39,223 nucleotides of DNA from the NCBI GenBank assembly GCA_017450435.1, contig JAFSTO010000074.1, positions 1 to 39,223 on the forward strand, read 5' to 3'. The notes under the pieces are model-generated. The model made no database searches, was not told the DNA's origin, and was given only the letters and a program-made list of their open reading frames with translations. This document shows, piece by piece, positions 16,485-24,884 of this stretch (its first letter is position 1; the number at the start of each line of letters is the position of its first letter). Position numbers and translations under genes: made by a program. This DNA is from Paludibacteraceae bacterium (lineage in GTDB: Bacteria > Bacteroidota > Bacteroidia > Bacteroidales > Paludibacteraceae).

Positions 16485-17945
16485 ATGCGTCGGTGCGTCT
16501 TTTTCCTGTTTGTATTCTTCTCTGTGGCTGTTGCGGCAGAGCAGATTGTTGTGGATGTGACGGCGTATAACAATGCGACTGTCAGTGGTGATGTGCCGGC
16601 CGGTGTGGAGGTACAGTATATGCAGTATCAGACGACTCATCACAAGGGGCGCCTTCTTGCCGGTGATTCGGCAGTGCTGACGCTGAGCGGTATGCCGCTC
16701 GGACGACTGCAGGGTGTGACTCTTGAGATGCACTCTAATCTGTCGGGCGGAGCCGGTTCATTACGTTTGTATTGTGCCGAAGCACCGGTGTGGCAGATTG
16801 ATGATGACTCGTTTGCAGCAGAGACATGGAACGGAACTTATACAAATGAGTTTGTGGAGATAAGCAAGACTTTTGCAGATTACACTCCGTTGTCAGATAT
16901 TCGTGTTGTAATCACAGCTTCTGCCAACTCGCTGTATATTCGGTCGTTTACGTTTGAATATGTTGCCATGTCCGACCAAGCCTACACGGTCAGCTTCGAT
17001 ACTCATTGCAACGAGCGTTGTCGTCCGCGTACTGAGCAGGAACCCGGTGCGGGTGTTGTGCTGCCAACGCTGCCGGACTGGTCTGACGAATGGCTTTTTA
17101 GAGGCTGGACAGAGAAGTGGTGCCCGATGACAAACGTTGCACCTGAATATATGCCGGCGGGGGAGATATATTATCCGTCTGCGGATATTACCCTGCATGC
17201 CTTGTATGCTACAAAAAGCTCAGAGAAACCGGTATTGCGGCAGGTAACACAACCGGTCTCAGGGAGATATGCTTTGGGAGTCGTACTATATAGGGGGGAG
17301 GGCGTTGTTACATATACTTGTATCCTTACGGGTGGAGCACCCGGTTCTTCACACAAACTGCAAACGGTGCAGTGCAATATAGAATATGATGATGAGGGAT
17401 ACGCCTTGACAGACTACGATAAGGTGCCGGAGGCGTGCATATACATACTTACCTTTGATGAGGATAGTCTGACTATCAAGCATGAGGCAACTGGAAGAGT
17501 GTTAGGGCATAAAGGTAAAAACTTAACCAATGATTCGTGCCGCTGGGCATGGCAATTGACAGAGACGGGGAGAGTGATGGTGTATTATGACTATAATGCC
17601 GAAACAAATATTGCGTCTGTATTTTCCGTCTATCCCGGAAATTCGATTGATGATATGGATATGCAATATGGCAAAGTGTCAAATATGTATCCGTCAGATA
17701 TGTTAGGTCTGATTCTCTTTCCGGTAGAATGTGATACTCCTACGGATGTGTGGTATGCTTCAGAGCCGGTGTCTAATGGAGTGGAACAGGTGCAGAACGA
17801 TAGAGAATATAACAGTTCGAATATCGGCAAAGTGTATGATGTGAGTGGCAGATATATAGGGGAAGAACATGACTATTCAACATCGGCAGTGCCTTCAGTA
17901 CGAATCATTCGAAGGCAAGGTTGTGCAGAAAAAGTGATGCGATGA
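16485..17945 (+). CDS. Secreted protein with InlB-like repeat and decayed C-terminal sorting-like domain
   Basis: 486 residues. A signal peptide (residues 1-18) is followed by a beta-rich domain to about 160. Residues 167-242 look like a Listeria-Bacteroides (InlB B-type) repeat: YTVSFDTHC..., the LFRGWTEKW core, then ITLHALYA. A second beta domain with lectin-like spacing follows. The last 40 residues (GKVYDVSGRYIG... then VRIIRRQG) resemble the type A C-terminal domain used for type IX secretion, but the key Gly-Ile-Tyr strand is degraded. It may be a surface or extracellular protein. The gene lies 14 bp after the Fe-S protein, but functional linkage is doubtful. No catalytic motif is seen. 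Confidence 0.7.
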   Translation: MRRCVFFLFVFFSVAVAAEQIVVDVTAYNNATVSGDVPAGVEVQYMQYQTTHHKGRLLAGDSAVLTLSGMPLGRLQGVTLEMHSNLSGGAGSLRLYCAEAPVWQIDDDSFAAETWNGTYTNEFVEISKTFADYTPLSDIRVVITASANSLYIRSFTFEYVAMSDQAYTVSFDTHCNERCRPRTEQEPGAGVVLPTLPDWSDEWLFRGWTEKWCPMTNVAPEYMPAGEIYYPSADITLHALYATKSSEKPVLRQVTQPVSGRYALGVVLYRGEGVVTYTCILTGGAPGSSHKLQTVQCNIEYDDEGYALTDYDKVPEACIYILTFDEDSLTIKHEATGRVLGHKGKNLTNDSCRWAWQLTETGRVMVYYDYNAETNIASVFSVYPGNSIDDMDMQYGKVSNMYPSDMLGLILFPVECDTPTDVWYASEPVSNGVEQVQNDREYNSSNIGKVYDVSGRYIGEEHDYSTSAVPSVRIIRRQGCAEKVMR

Positions 17946-18002
17946 CGTTTATGACATGATGTCTTTAAAGCTGACATTTTCTGTTGATATTGAATATTCA
18001 GA

Positions 18003-18057
18003 GAGTTATGTGGAATATTATAAAGAGAGTTACAAGTAGAGTTACAAATTAAAGTTA
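18003..18057 (+). promoter_or_regulatory. Direct GAGTTA repeats at about 12-bp spacing
   Basis: GAGTTA occurs at 18003, 18027 and 18039, and AAGTTA at 18052, spaced 24, 12 and 13 bp, just before the HIT gene start at 18063. Near-helical spacing on one DNA face could suit a regulator binding direct repeats. It may also just be AT-rich low complexity. Confidence 0.25.
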
Positions 18058-18062
18058 TAAAT

Positions 18063-18494
18063 ATGTATTCTGATCCTAAAGAGTGTATCTATTGCACAAA
18101 ACATGAGGCTCGCGAGGCATTGATGTTGCCGATATGCGACCTGAAAGTAAGTAAGGCGTTCCTTTTCAAGGAGCAGACCTACCGTGGCAGGTGTCTTGTC
18201 GCTTATAATGGACATGTTAATGACCTTAACGAGTTATCGGACGACGAGCGTAACGCTTTTATGGCTGACGTGGCGAAGGTGACGCGTGCTATGCAGAAAG
18301 TCTTTCAACCGGAGAAGATTAACTACGGTGCATATAGCGACAAATTGAGCCACTTGCATTTTCATCTTGCTCCTAAGTATGTTGATGGCCCGGACTATGG
18401 CGGAACATTCAGAATGAACCCGGGAGAGGTGTATCTGACGGATGATGAGTATAACAAGATGATAGAAGACATACGTGCAGCTATCGAAAAATAA
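18063..18494 (+). CDS. HIT family hydrolase
   Basis: 143 residues. The histidine triad His97-Leu-His99-Phe-His101-Leu sits near the C-terminus, as in HIT nucleotide hydrolases/transferases that cleave nucleoside phosphoramidates or dinucleoside polyphosphates. An N-terminal Cys8-x-x-Cys11 could bind zinc together with a His of the triad region. It is followed by a membrane-anchored protein (69 bp) and an acyl-CoA synthetase on the same strand. The direct repeats at 18003-18057 lie directly upstream. The physiological substrate cannot be read from sequence. Confidence 0.9.
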   Translation: MYSDPKECIYCTKHEAREALMLPICDLKVSKAFLFKEQTYRGRCLVAYNGHVNDLNELSDDERNAFMADVAKVTRAMQKVFQPEKINYGAYSDKLSHLHFHLAPKYVDGPDYGGTFRMNPGEVYLTDDEYNKMIEDIRAAIEK

Positions 18495-18563
18495 GTGGTT
18501 CGATAGATTGTTTAACAAAGTGTTTTGTGAATTTATTGTTGGATTTTTTTAATATTATACGTT

Positions 18564-18947
18564 ATGAATAAACCAGTGGTTATCACAATCAGCTCTGTTG
18601 TGACGGTAGCATTGCTTGTATTAGCCGGTTGGCTGTATTGGCGGTTCTGGTTCACTTATGCAGAGGGTACCGATAGCGGTGAGCTGAATTATTTTTCTCG
18701 ACAAGGCGTTATCTTCAAGACCTATGAGGGTAAAATTGTTCAGAGCGGTTTGAAACGGACAGCTGCAGCGCAAGGTGGTGTGCAGTCCAATGAGTTTAAG
18801 TTCTCTGTTGAGAACGAGGCAATAGCCGACTCCTTGATGCACTGCACAGGCAGGCAAGTGGAGTTGCATTACAAGAAATACAATGCTTCATTACCTTGGC
18901 GTGGAGAAAGCGTGTTTGTTGTGGACAGCATTTGGTCGGTCAAGTAG
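18564..18947 (+). CDS. Membrane-anchored conserved Bacteroidetes protein
   Basis: 127 residues with one N-terminal membrane segment (about 6-28) and a small soluble domain. The pattern YAEGT..GEL..FSRQGVIFKTYEGK and the closing LPWRGES.FVVDSI match a family common in Bacteroidales. Members of it are often labelled 6-phosphogluconate dehydrogenase in databases; I think that label is wrong, as there is no nucleotide-binding fold and the protein is far too short. It probably faces the periplasm. The acyl-CoA synthetase gene begins 23 bp after it. Confidence 0.75.
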   Translation: MNKPVVITISSVVTVALLVLAGWLYWRFWFTYAEGTDSGELNYFSRQGVIFKTYEGKIVQSGLKRTAAAQGGVQSNEFKFSVENEAIADSLMHCTGRQVELHYKKYNASLPWRGESVFVVDSIWSVK

Positions 18948-18970
18948 TTTAAACAATTGCTCTATAACCT

Positions 18971-20752
18971 ATGGTTAAGGATAATCTAATTCGGTATTTT
19001 GAGGATGCTGTCAGGATGAACTGGACGTGTCCTGCCATGTCTGATTACGGGCATCAACGAGTCTTTACTTATGCCGATGTGGCTGAGCGAATAGAGAAGA
19101 TTCATATCTTGTTGGCTCAGTGTGGTATAAAGAAAGACGACAAAGTGGCGTTGCTCGGCAGGAATAGTTCTTTCTGGGCAATGACGTATGTGGGTGTCGT
19201 TACCTATGGTGCGGTGATTGTGCCCATTCTTCAAGACTTCAAGCCGAGCGATGTAACGCATATTATCAACCACTCAGGTTCGCGTGTCCTCTTTTCGGGA
19301 GACGCATTGTGGGAGGCGCTTGATATCAATAATATGCCTGAGCTGATGGCAGTGCTCTCGTTAACTGATTTTTCTGTTCTTGCCGTACAACATCGTACTC
19401 TCTCTGATAAGGAGTACAAGGATGTGGAGAAAAAAGCTCGGCAGGAGCAGAAGAAGCAAAAAATTGCAGACGAAGACGTTGTTCTGCCACCGCATGAAGT
19501 GCCGATATTGGACGTCAAGGACCTTGAACCGGAAACCATCGACCTACTGTTTAATGATAAATTCGAGGGCGATTTTCATAAGGACAAGGTAAGGTATGAC
19601 TATCGTGACAACAAGGAAGTGGGGTCTATCAACTACACTTCCGGTACAACGGGTTTTTCCAAAGGCGTCATTACTCCGCTGAATGCTTTGGCAGCTATTG
19701 TTCAGTTTGGCATTAGCACAAAGATATGCTATAGAGGCAGTCGTTTCCTCAGTTTCTTGCCGCTTGCACACGCATACGGCTGCGCTTTCGATTTTCTATG
19801 TAACTTCTGCGCGGGTGGCTACACTTGCTATTATGGCCGTCCGCTTGCGGCGCAACTGCTGATGCGTGCGTTCTCGGAGATTAAACCGACAACGATATTC
19901 ACTGTGCCGCTTATCATTGAGAAGATTTATAAGAAGATTATTCTTCCATTATTAACCGACAGCCGCAAGAGTTGGGTGTTTGCCGTGCCAGGTCTGTCGG
20001 ATGCTGTGTTGCTTTCAATAAAGAAGAAACTGGTGGCTGCTTTTGGTGGTGAGTTCACTCAGGTCATCATTGGCGGTGCTCCGCTTAACACTGAGGTTGA
20101 AGCTTTCTTTAGCAAGATTCATTTTCCGCTCACCGTCGGATATGGTATGACCGAGTGTGCTCCGCTTATATCTTTCTCGCCGTACAATGAGTTTATCCCA
20201 TCCTCTTGCGGCAAGGTGTTGCCGCTGATGCAGGTAAGGGTGAATACTCCTAATTCCGAGGGAGTAGGCGAGTTGGAAGTGAGAGGTGAGAATGTGATGT
20301 ACGGGTACTACAAGAACGACTCGGCAACGCGTGACACCTTCTCCGATGACGGGTGGCTAAAGACAGGTGATCTCGGAATGGTTAGCGACGAAGGCGTTAT
20401 TTTTATTAAAGGAAGAAACAAGACGATGTTGCTTGGTCCGTCAGGACAGAATATCTACCCTGAAGAATTGGAGGCCAAGCTTGACAATATGCCGTATATC
20501 ACAGAGTCACTTGTGATGCAGCATAATGATACCCTTGTTGCACTTGTATATCCGGATATGGAGGCGGTGGATACGTCACACCTTACTGACCAGCAACTGC
20601 ATGAAGTGATGGAGCAGAATAGGAAGGAAGTGAACTCACAGGTGGCATCGTATGAGCAGATAAGCACCATTAGAATCTATCCGCATGAGTTTGAAAAGAC
20701 ACCAAAGAAGTCAATAAAGAGGTATTTATACAATCCTTTGATGGGTGTTTAG
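18971..20752 (+). CDS. Long-chain acyl-CoA synthetase (AMP-forming)
   Basis: 593 residues, the usual length for FadD-like long-chain enzymes. The ATP-binding loop begins at Tyr222 (YTSGTTGFSKGV), the A5 motif is GYGMTE at 390-395, and the A7 motif GWLKTGDLG places the ribose-binding Asp at 467. The C-terminal catalytic lysine region is KTPKKSIKRYLY. The enzyme activates fatty acids to acyl-CoA via acyl-AMP at the inner face of the membrane. A lysine/glutamate-rich insertion (about residues 150-170) precedes the ATP loop. It is the last gene of this group; no hairpin terminator is visible after it, only a T-rich stretch near 20788-20815. Confidence 0.93.
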   Translation: MVKDNLIRYFEDAVRMNWTCPAMSDYGHQRVFTYADVAERIEKIHILLAQCGIKKDDKVALLGRNSSFWAMTYVGVVTYGAVIVPILQDFKPSDVTHIINHSGSRVLFSGDALWEALDINNMPELMAVLSLTDFSVLAVQHRTLSDKEYKDVEKKARQEQKKQKIADEDVVLPPHEVPILDVKDLEPETIDLLFNDKFEGDFHKDKVRYDYRDNKEVGSINYTSGTTGFSKGVITPLNALAAIVQFGISTKICYRGSRFLSFLPLAHAYGCAFDFLCNFCAGGYTCYYGRPLAAQLLMRAFSEIKPTTIFTVPLIIEKIYKKIILPLLTDSRKSWVFAVPGLSDAVLLSIKKKLVAAFGGEFTQVIIGGAPLNTEVEAFFSKIHFPLTVGYGMTECAPLISFSPYNEFIPSSCGKVLPLMQVRVNTPNSEGVGELEVRGENVMYGYYKNDSATRDTFSDDGWLKTGDLGMVSDEGVIFIKGRNKTMLLGPSGQNIYPEELEAKLDNMPYITESLVMQHNDTLVALVYPDMEAVDTSHLTDQQLHEVMEQNRKEVNSQVASYEQISTIRIYPHEFEKTPKKSIKRYLYNPLMGV

Positions 20753-20838
20753 CAGAGAAAAATATTACGAAAAATAAGAAAAATGCTTTTTTTGTTATTT
20801 TTTTTATGTGATAATATATGTATATCAAAAAAAAGTAG

Positions 20839-20846
20839 TAACTTTG
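20839..20846 (+). promoter_or_regulatory. -7 element (TAACTTTG) before the small lipoprotein
   Basis: TAACTTTG lies 76 bp upstream of the start at 20923, in a suitable AT-rich region. I find no good TTTG at the -33 position, so the promoter is only half supported. The leader of about 70 nt contains ATGGA and TCCAT arms that may form a weak hairpin. Confidence 0.45.
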
Positions 20847-20922
20847 CCCACGGTTTTCAGATATGGACGCGCGATATTCATATCCATGAAGACTTAATGT
20901 TTAATTAAACAAGTTTACTAAA

Positions 20923-21126
20923 ATGAAAAAAGTACTTATGGTTTTGGCAGTTGCTGCTTGCACTGTAGCATGCTGCAAGAAAGCAGACAACAAGGCTTGC
21001 TGCGAAGAGCAGGCTGCTCCTGCTGTTGAGGAAGTTGTAGCTCCTGCTGAGGAGGCTGTTCCTGCAGAGGAAGCTGCTCCGGTAGAAGAGGCTGCTCCTG
21101 TTGAGGAGGCTCCTGCTGCTGAATAA
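20923..21126 (+). CDS. Small Ala/Glu/Pro-rich lipoprotein
   Basis: 67 residues: a signal segment (MKKVLMVLAVAACTVAC) with Cys at the likely lipidation site, a short Cys-rich stretch (CCKKADNKACCEEQ), then an acidic tail of tandem units such as PAEEA and PVEEA (about residues 33-67). The composition suggests an extended, negatively charged spacer in the periplasm or on the surface. It has its own -7 element and a strong terminator 26 bp after its stop, so it is probably a monocistronic, well expressed gene. I know no function; repetition of PVEEA at DNA level implies recent repeat expansion. Confidence 0.7.
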   Translation: MKKVLMVLAVAACTVACCKKADNKACCEEQAAPAVEEVVAPAEEAVPAEEAAPVEEAAPVEEAPAAE

Positions 21127-21151
21127 GCAACACGCTCAAAACAAAGTGTGT

Positions 21152-21183
21152 GGTCCGCCTAACTATAAGGTGGACCTTTTTTT
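21152..21183 (+). terminator. Rho-independent terminator after the small lipoprotein
   Basis: GGTCCGCC (21152-21159) pairs with GGTGGACC (21169-21176) with one G-T pair, followed by seven T. It sits 20 bp before the coaX start. Confidence 0.9.
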
Positions 21184-21203
21184 ACCAATTACAGAAAGAC
21201 AAC

Positions 21204-21941
21204 ATGAACCTCTGTATCGACCAAGGCAACAGCAGAACCAAAGTGGCAGTGTTTACCGATGATGGTAAGCTGTTCAATCACTTTATTTATAAGTCGTTTT
21301 CATCTGACGACGCGGGGAAAATATGTGATTTGTATAATATAGAAAATAGTATTCTCTCGTCTGTGGTGAATATCGAACCGGCGGTTTTGAACACTTTGCA
21401 GCGGAAGACCAAACGTTTTGTTGTGCTTGACCATAGCACTCCTGTTCCTATACGCAATGCGTACGATACTCCTAACACACTTGGCCAAGACCGTCTTGCC
21501 GCAGCTGTAGGAGCCAACGCTATTAAACCCAATCAGAACCTGCTGATTATTGATTCAGGCTCTGCTATCACCTATGATTTCGTTAGCGAAGACAACACTT
21601 TTGTGGGCGGAAATATAGCCCCCGGAATGAAGATGAGGTTTGTTGCGCTTAAAAACCAAACAAAAAAACTGCCTCTTGTAGAGCTTGGAGAGAAGCAACT
21701 TATTCCTCTTTTCGGCAAGAATACCAACGATGCTATACTTGCCGGTGTTGTGAGGGGGGTTAAGTATGAGGTGGAGGGCTATATGCGGACTTTGCAAAAG
21801 AGAGTTGGGAATTATACAACTTTCTTAACCGGAGGTAATGCGGCGTATATAATGGCTAACGTGAAGCTGCCGATGACATTCGAGAAGAATCTTGTTCTAA
21901 TTGGTCTAAACAGAATATTGGAGTATAATCTTTCGCTGTAA
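21204..21941 (+). CDS. coaX: Type III pantothenate kinase
   Basis: 245 residues from the ATG at 21204; the longer reading from 21150 would begin inside the preceding terminator. The ATP-binding start MNLCIDQGNSRTK is the usual DxGN motif. TLGQDRLAAAVGA and IDSGSAITYDFV...GGNIAPGMKMR are the family's pantothenate- and phosphate-binding segments, and FLTGGNA closes the active site. The enzyme phosphorylates pantothenate in the first step of coenzyme A synthesis. It is followed by a terminator-like hairpin and then a barrel protein, TPR protein and lptC, a gene order familiar from Bacteroidales. Confidence 0.95.
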   Translation: MNLCIDQGNSRTKVAVFTDDGKLFNHFIYKSFSSDDAGKICDLYNIENSILSSVVNIEPAVLNTLQRKTKRFVVLDHSTPVPIRNAYDTPNTLGQDRLAAAVGANAIKPNQNLLIIDSGSAITYDFVSEDNTFVGGNIAPGMKMRFVALKNQTKKLPLVELGEKQLIPLFGKNTNDAILAGVVRGVKYEVEGYMRTLQKRVGNYTTFLTGGNAAYIMANVKLPMTFEKNLVLIGLNRILEYNLSL

Positions 21942-22042
21942 AACGGCGAAAAACAAGAGGATTTCTTCGATGTAACACTCTGAGGGTCGTTGTTATGTGG
22001 TGAAAAAACTCTGACTTTGTTATTGTGTGTATATAATTTGTT

Positions 22043-22084
22043 AAAAAAACGCAAAATACTTGATTGTATTTGGCGTTTTTTTTT
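22043..22084 (+). terminator. Terminator after coaX
   Basis: A stem of up to 17 bp with one mismatch (22043-22059 with 22066-22082) and a run of nine T. The T run overlaps the -33 element of the next promoter. Confidence 0.8.
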
Positions 22085-22112
22085 GTCAAGTCACGAATTT
22101 TTTGTAACTTTG
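22082..22112 (+). promoter_or_regulatory. Bacteroidetes-type promoter of the barrel/TPR/lptC genes
   Basis: TTTG (22082-22085) and TAACTTTG (22105-22112) with a 19-nt spacer, 55 bp upstream of the start at 22167. Confidence 0.7.
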
Positions 22113-22166
22113 CAACTGATAATGTGTTTTTTGCTCGGTGTTAGTGCCGGCGGTTGATTATAGTAG

Positions 22167-23378
22167 ATGAGAAATCGTTGTATATATTTGCTGTTGGCGA
22201 TGTTGTCTGTATCGCTCAATCTTTCAGCACAAAATAATACTCACTCCCCGTTCTCTCGTTATGGTTATGGCGAGATGAATGATAATGTTCCGGGAGCGTA
22301 TCGTGCTTTGGGCGGGGTTGGTATAGGTATGCGTGAGAGTAGAGTCATTAATCCTTCTCAGCCGGCTTCATATACTGTAGTGGATAGTACCACGTTTATG
22401 TTCGACCTTGCTGCCTCGGCGATGTGGAACAATTACAAGGACAATACCGGTACTCGCAACAGAGGCAACGGAAATCTTGAGTATATAACTATGCAATTTC
22501 CTATATGGAAACAGCATATAGGAATGTCTTTGGGCGTTATGCCATATTCTATGGTAGGCTATAACTTCTCAGCCGCTGATTCTATTCACTCTGATTATCA
22601 CTACGTAATGGCATACGAGGGCACAGGAGGTGTCACTGAGGTTTATGGCGGTCTGTCGGCTAATCTGTTTGATTGGTTTGCCTTTGGTGCTAATATTTAT
22701 TACATGTTTGGCAGGATTAACAATAGCAGTGCTATTGCCTTTACGGAAGGTCTGCGTTCGGTGACGGAGATTAAACGCATTCATGTGAATGACATCCGCT
22801 TGCGCTATGGTGCGCAGTTGTTCCACACATTCGAGGGGCATTCGTTCTCACTGGGAGCCGTGTTCGAAAATAAAAGCCGACTCAACGGAGATGTGGCTTT
22901 GTTGGAAACATCATCGTCGGACACGATATCTTCATCAACATTGCCTTCCGACTTCCCTATGACTTGGGGGGTCGGCGCAATGTATAAGTGGAATGGTAGG
23001 CTGTTGCTGAGTGCCGACTATATGCGCTATTGTTGGGCGTCTGCTGATTATTTCGACTCATCGCTCAAATTGCAGGACAGGCAAAAGATTTCTATTGGTG
23101 TGGAATACACTCATCGACCCGGAGGCAGGCGATATATTGATAATATGCCATGGAGGGTCGGTTTCTCAATGGCAGACCCATACGTGTCTGCTGTAAAAGG
23201 AAAAGAATTTACGGTGTCAATAGGAACAGCTTTTCCTTTGCATAATGTTGCAACTGTCTTTAATACTACCCTTGAGTATGGTCGCCGCGGTTCGGCGAAC
23301 ATGTTGGTGGAGAACTATTTAAGGTTTACGTTTAATGTGTCGGTAAGCGAAAATTGGTTCTTCAAACGCAGGCTCTGA
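22167..23378 (+). CDS. Outer-membrane beta-barrel protein
   Basis: 403 residues. A signal peptide ends near SLNLSAQ. The start of the mature part, SPFSRYGYGEM...GAYRALGGVGIGMRES, followed by NPSQPASY, is typical of FadL/PorV-like Bacteroidetes barrels. Alternating aromatic strands run to the C-terminus (YLRFTFNVSVSENWFFKRRL). The homologue usually sits between coaX and a TPR protein in Bacteroidales. The exact cargo or partner is unknown; a role in outer-membrane transport or assembly is inferred from the fold and from lptC two genes later. It has its own promoter at 22082-22112. Confidence 0.8.
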   Translation: MRNRCIYLLLAMLSVSLNLSAQNNTHSPFSRYGYGEMNDNVPGAYRALGGVGIGMRESRVINPSQPASYTVVDSTTFMFDLAASAMWNNYKDNTGTRNRGNGNLEYITMQFPIWKQHIGMSLGVMPYSMVGYNFSAADSIHSDYHYVMAYEGTGGVTEVYGGLSANLFDWFAFGANIYYMFGRINNSSAIAFTEGLRSVTEIKRIHVNDIRLRYGAQLFHTFEGHSFSLGAVFENKSRLNGDVALLETSSSDTISSSTLPSDFPMTWGVGAMYKWNGRLLLSADYMRYCWASADYFDSSLKLQDRQKISIGVEYTHRPGGRRYIDNMPWRVGFSMADPYVSAVKGKEFTVSIGTAFPLHNVATVFNTTLEYGRRGSANMLVENYLRFTFNVSVSENWFFKRRL

Positions 23379-23495
23379 TATAGTTTGGCACGGTCTTTGG
23401 CTCTGTATTTTCGTGCAGAGCACAAGTTGAACTTCTTAGCAATATAATTTCGCTCTGATAGCGTTGGAATATTAAATCTCTAAAACAACAATATT

Positions 23496-24884
23496 ATGAA
23501 AGCAAGAACTTTGATTATTATCGCTCTTTGTGCAGCATTGCCCGCATTGGCATGTGCTCAAAAGAAGAAAAAAGGCAAAGCACCTGAGCCTGTTGTAGAG
23601 GAAGAGGTGTCAATCGTTACAGAAGACTGCATCATGTACACTTCGCTCTTCCACGAGTCGGCAAAGAACAAACAGTATGCTGAGGCGCTTGAACCTTGGT
23701 TGGCAGTTTATAGCACTTGCCCGGGATACTCGAAGAACGTATATGCCGATGGTGTGAAAATTGTTCAATGGAAGATTTCTCAATACCAGCCGGGTACAGC
23801 TGAGTACAATGAGTGGCGCGACAAACTCATGCAACTCTATGACAAGCGAATCAAATATTTCGGCACTGACGCCAAATACCCTAAGGCTTGGATCCTTGGT
23901 CAGAAAGGTGTTGATTATTGTACGTACTATTCGGAAGACGAGCTTGCTCTGACTGCTTATCCTTGGCTGAAAGAGTCGGTTAGCGAACAGGGTGGCAAGG
24001 CTCCTGTTAAGGTAGTTGCACAACTTGCAGAGGTGTCGCTCGGACTTTATAAGTCAGACGTTGCTAAATATGCTGACCAGTATATCTCTGACTATCAGCT
24101 CTGCGCGGATGCATATACGGCAATGATTAACGATCCTGCTAACAAGAACGCTGAGGCAATCAAAGCATATAAGGATAACCTTGACCAAGTGTTCGCAAGC
24201 AGCGGTGCTGCTGATTGCAACAAGCTGGACGAGCTTTATACACCGGTTGTTGCTGCAAACCTTGAGAACCTGGATATGCTTAACCGTATCATGAGACTTT
24301 ACCGTAAGGTGGGATGCACCGAGAGCAACGCATATTTCGCAGCAGCAGAGGCTGCACACCACTTGTCACCTACTGCAGAGTCAGCTGCAGGATGTGCAAG
24401 CATGTGTGAGAAGAAAGAGGAGTGGAAAGATGCTGTCAGTTATTATGACCAGGCTACCGAATTGGCAGAGGAAAACGATGATAAAGCCGAGTATCAGTAT
24501 CGTGCAGCCAGAGTGCTTTACGACAAGGTGAAGAACTACCCGCAATCTCGCCAATACTTGCGCAGGTCGCTTGAACTCAAGCCGGACCAGGGACGTTGTT
24601 ACCTCGTTTGGGGATTGCTGTACGTTTCCTCAACTCCTTATAGCAAAGAAGAGTATGGGGCCAAAGCTGCTATCTTGAACAAAACCGTTTTCTGGGTTGG
24701 TGTTGATAAGTTCGTCAAGGCTAAGCAAGTTGACCCGTCAGTTACTGATGATGTGAATAAGCTTATCGCTACGTACTCGAAATATTTCCCGACCAAAGAG
24801 GAACGTTTCGACTTACCGGCAGAGTTTAGCGGTTCAACATTCACCGTTGGTGGCTGGATAGGTGAGACCACGACTATCAGATAA
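23496..24884 (+). CDS. Exported tetratricopeptide-repeat protein
   Basis: 462 residues with a signal peptide (about 1-21) and a lysine-rich start of the mature protein (QKKKKGKAPEP). Helical repeats follow, with recognisable TPR-like units around residues 290-390: AYFAAAEAAHHLSPTAESA, EWKDAVSYYDQATELAEEN, then YPQSRQYLRRSLELKPDQG. It is probably a periplasmic scaffold. Its stop overlaps the lptC start (TAATG at 24882-24886), which implies translational coupling. In Bacteroidales this gene commonly sits between the barrel protein and lptC, so a function in envelope assembly is plausible but unproven. Confidence 0.85.
   Translation: MKARTLIIIALCAALPALACAQKKKKGKAPEPVVEEEVSIVTEDCIMYTSLFHESAKNKQYAEALEPWLAVYSTCPGYSKNVYADGVKIVQWKISQYQPGTAEYNEWRDKLMQLYDKRIKYFGTDAKYPKAWILGQKGVDYCTYYSEDELALTAYPWLKESVSEQGGKAPVKVVAQLAEVSLGLYKSDVAKYADQYISDYQLCADAYTAMINDPANKNAEAIKAYKDNLDQVFASSGAADCNKLDELYTPVVAANLENLDMLNRIMRLYRKVGCTESNAYFAAAEAAHHLSPTAESAAGCASMCEKKEEWKDAVSYYDQATELAEENDDKAEYQYRAARVLYDKVKNYPQSRQYLRRSLELKPDQGRCYLVWGLLYVSSTPYSKEEYGAKAAILNKTVFWVGVDKFVKAKQVDPSVTDDVNKLIATYSKYFPTKEERFDLPAEFSGSTFTVGGWIGETTTIR

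Noticed and set aside
23385-23400. Sigma-54-like TTGGCAC-N5-TTGG sequence before the TPR gene
   Set aside because: It begins within 10 bp of the previous stop, lacks the expected GC at -12, and no enhancer-binding regulator is in view. One mismatch in a short motif is not enough.
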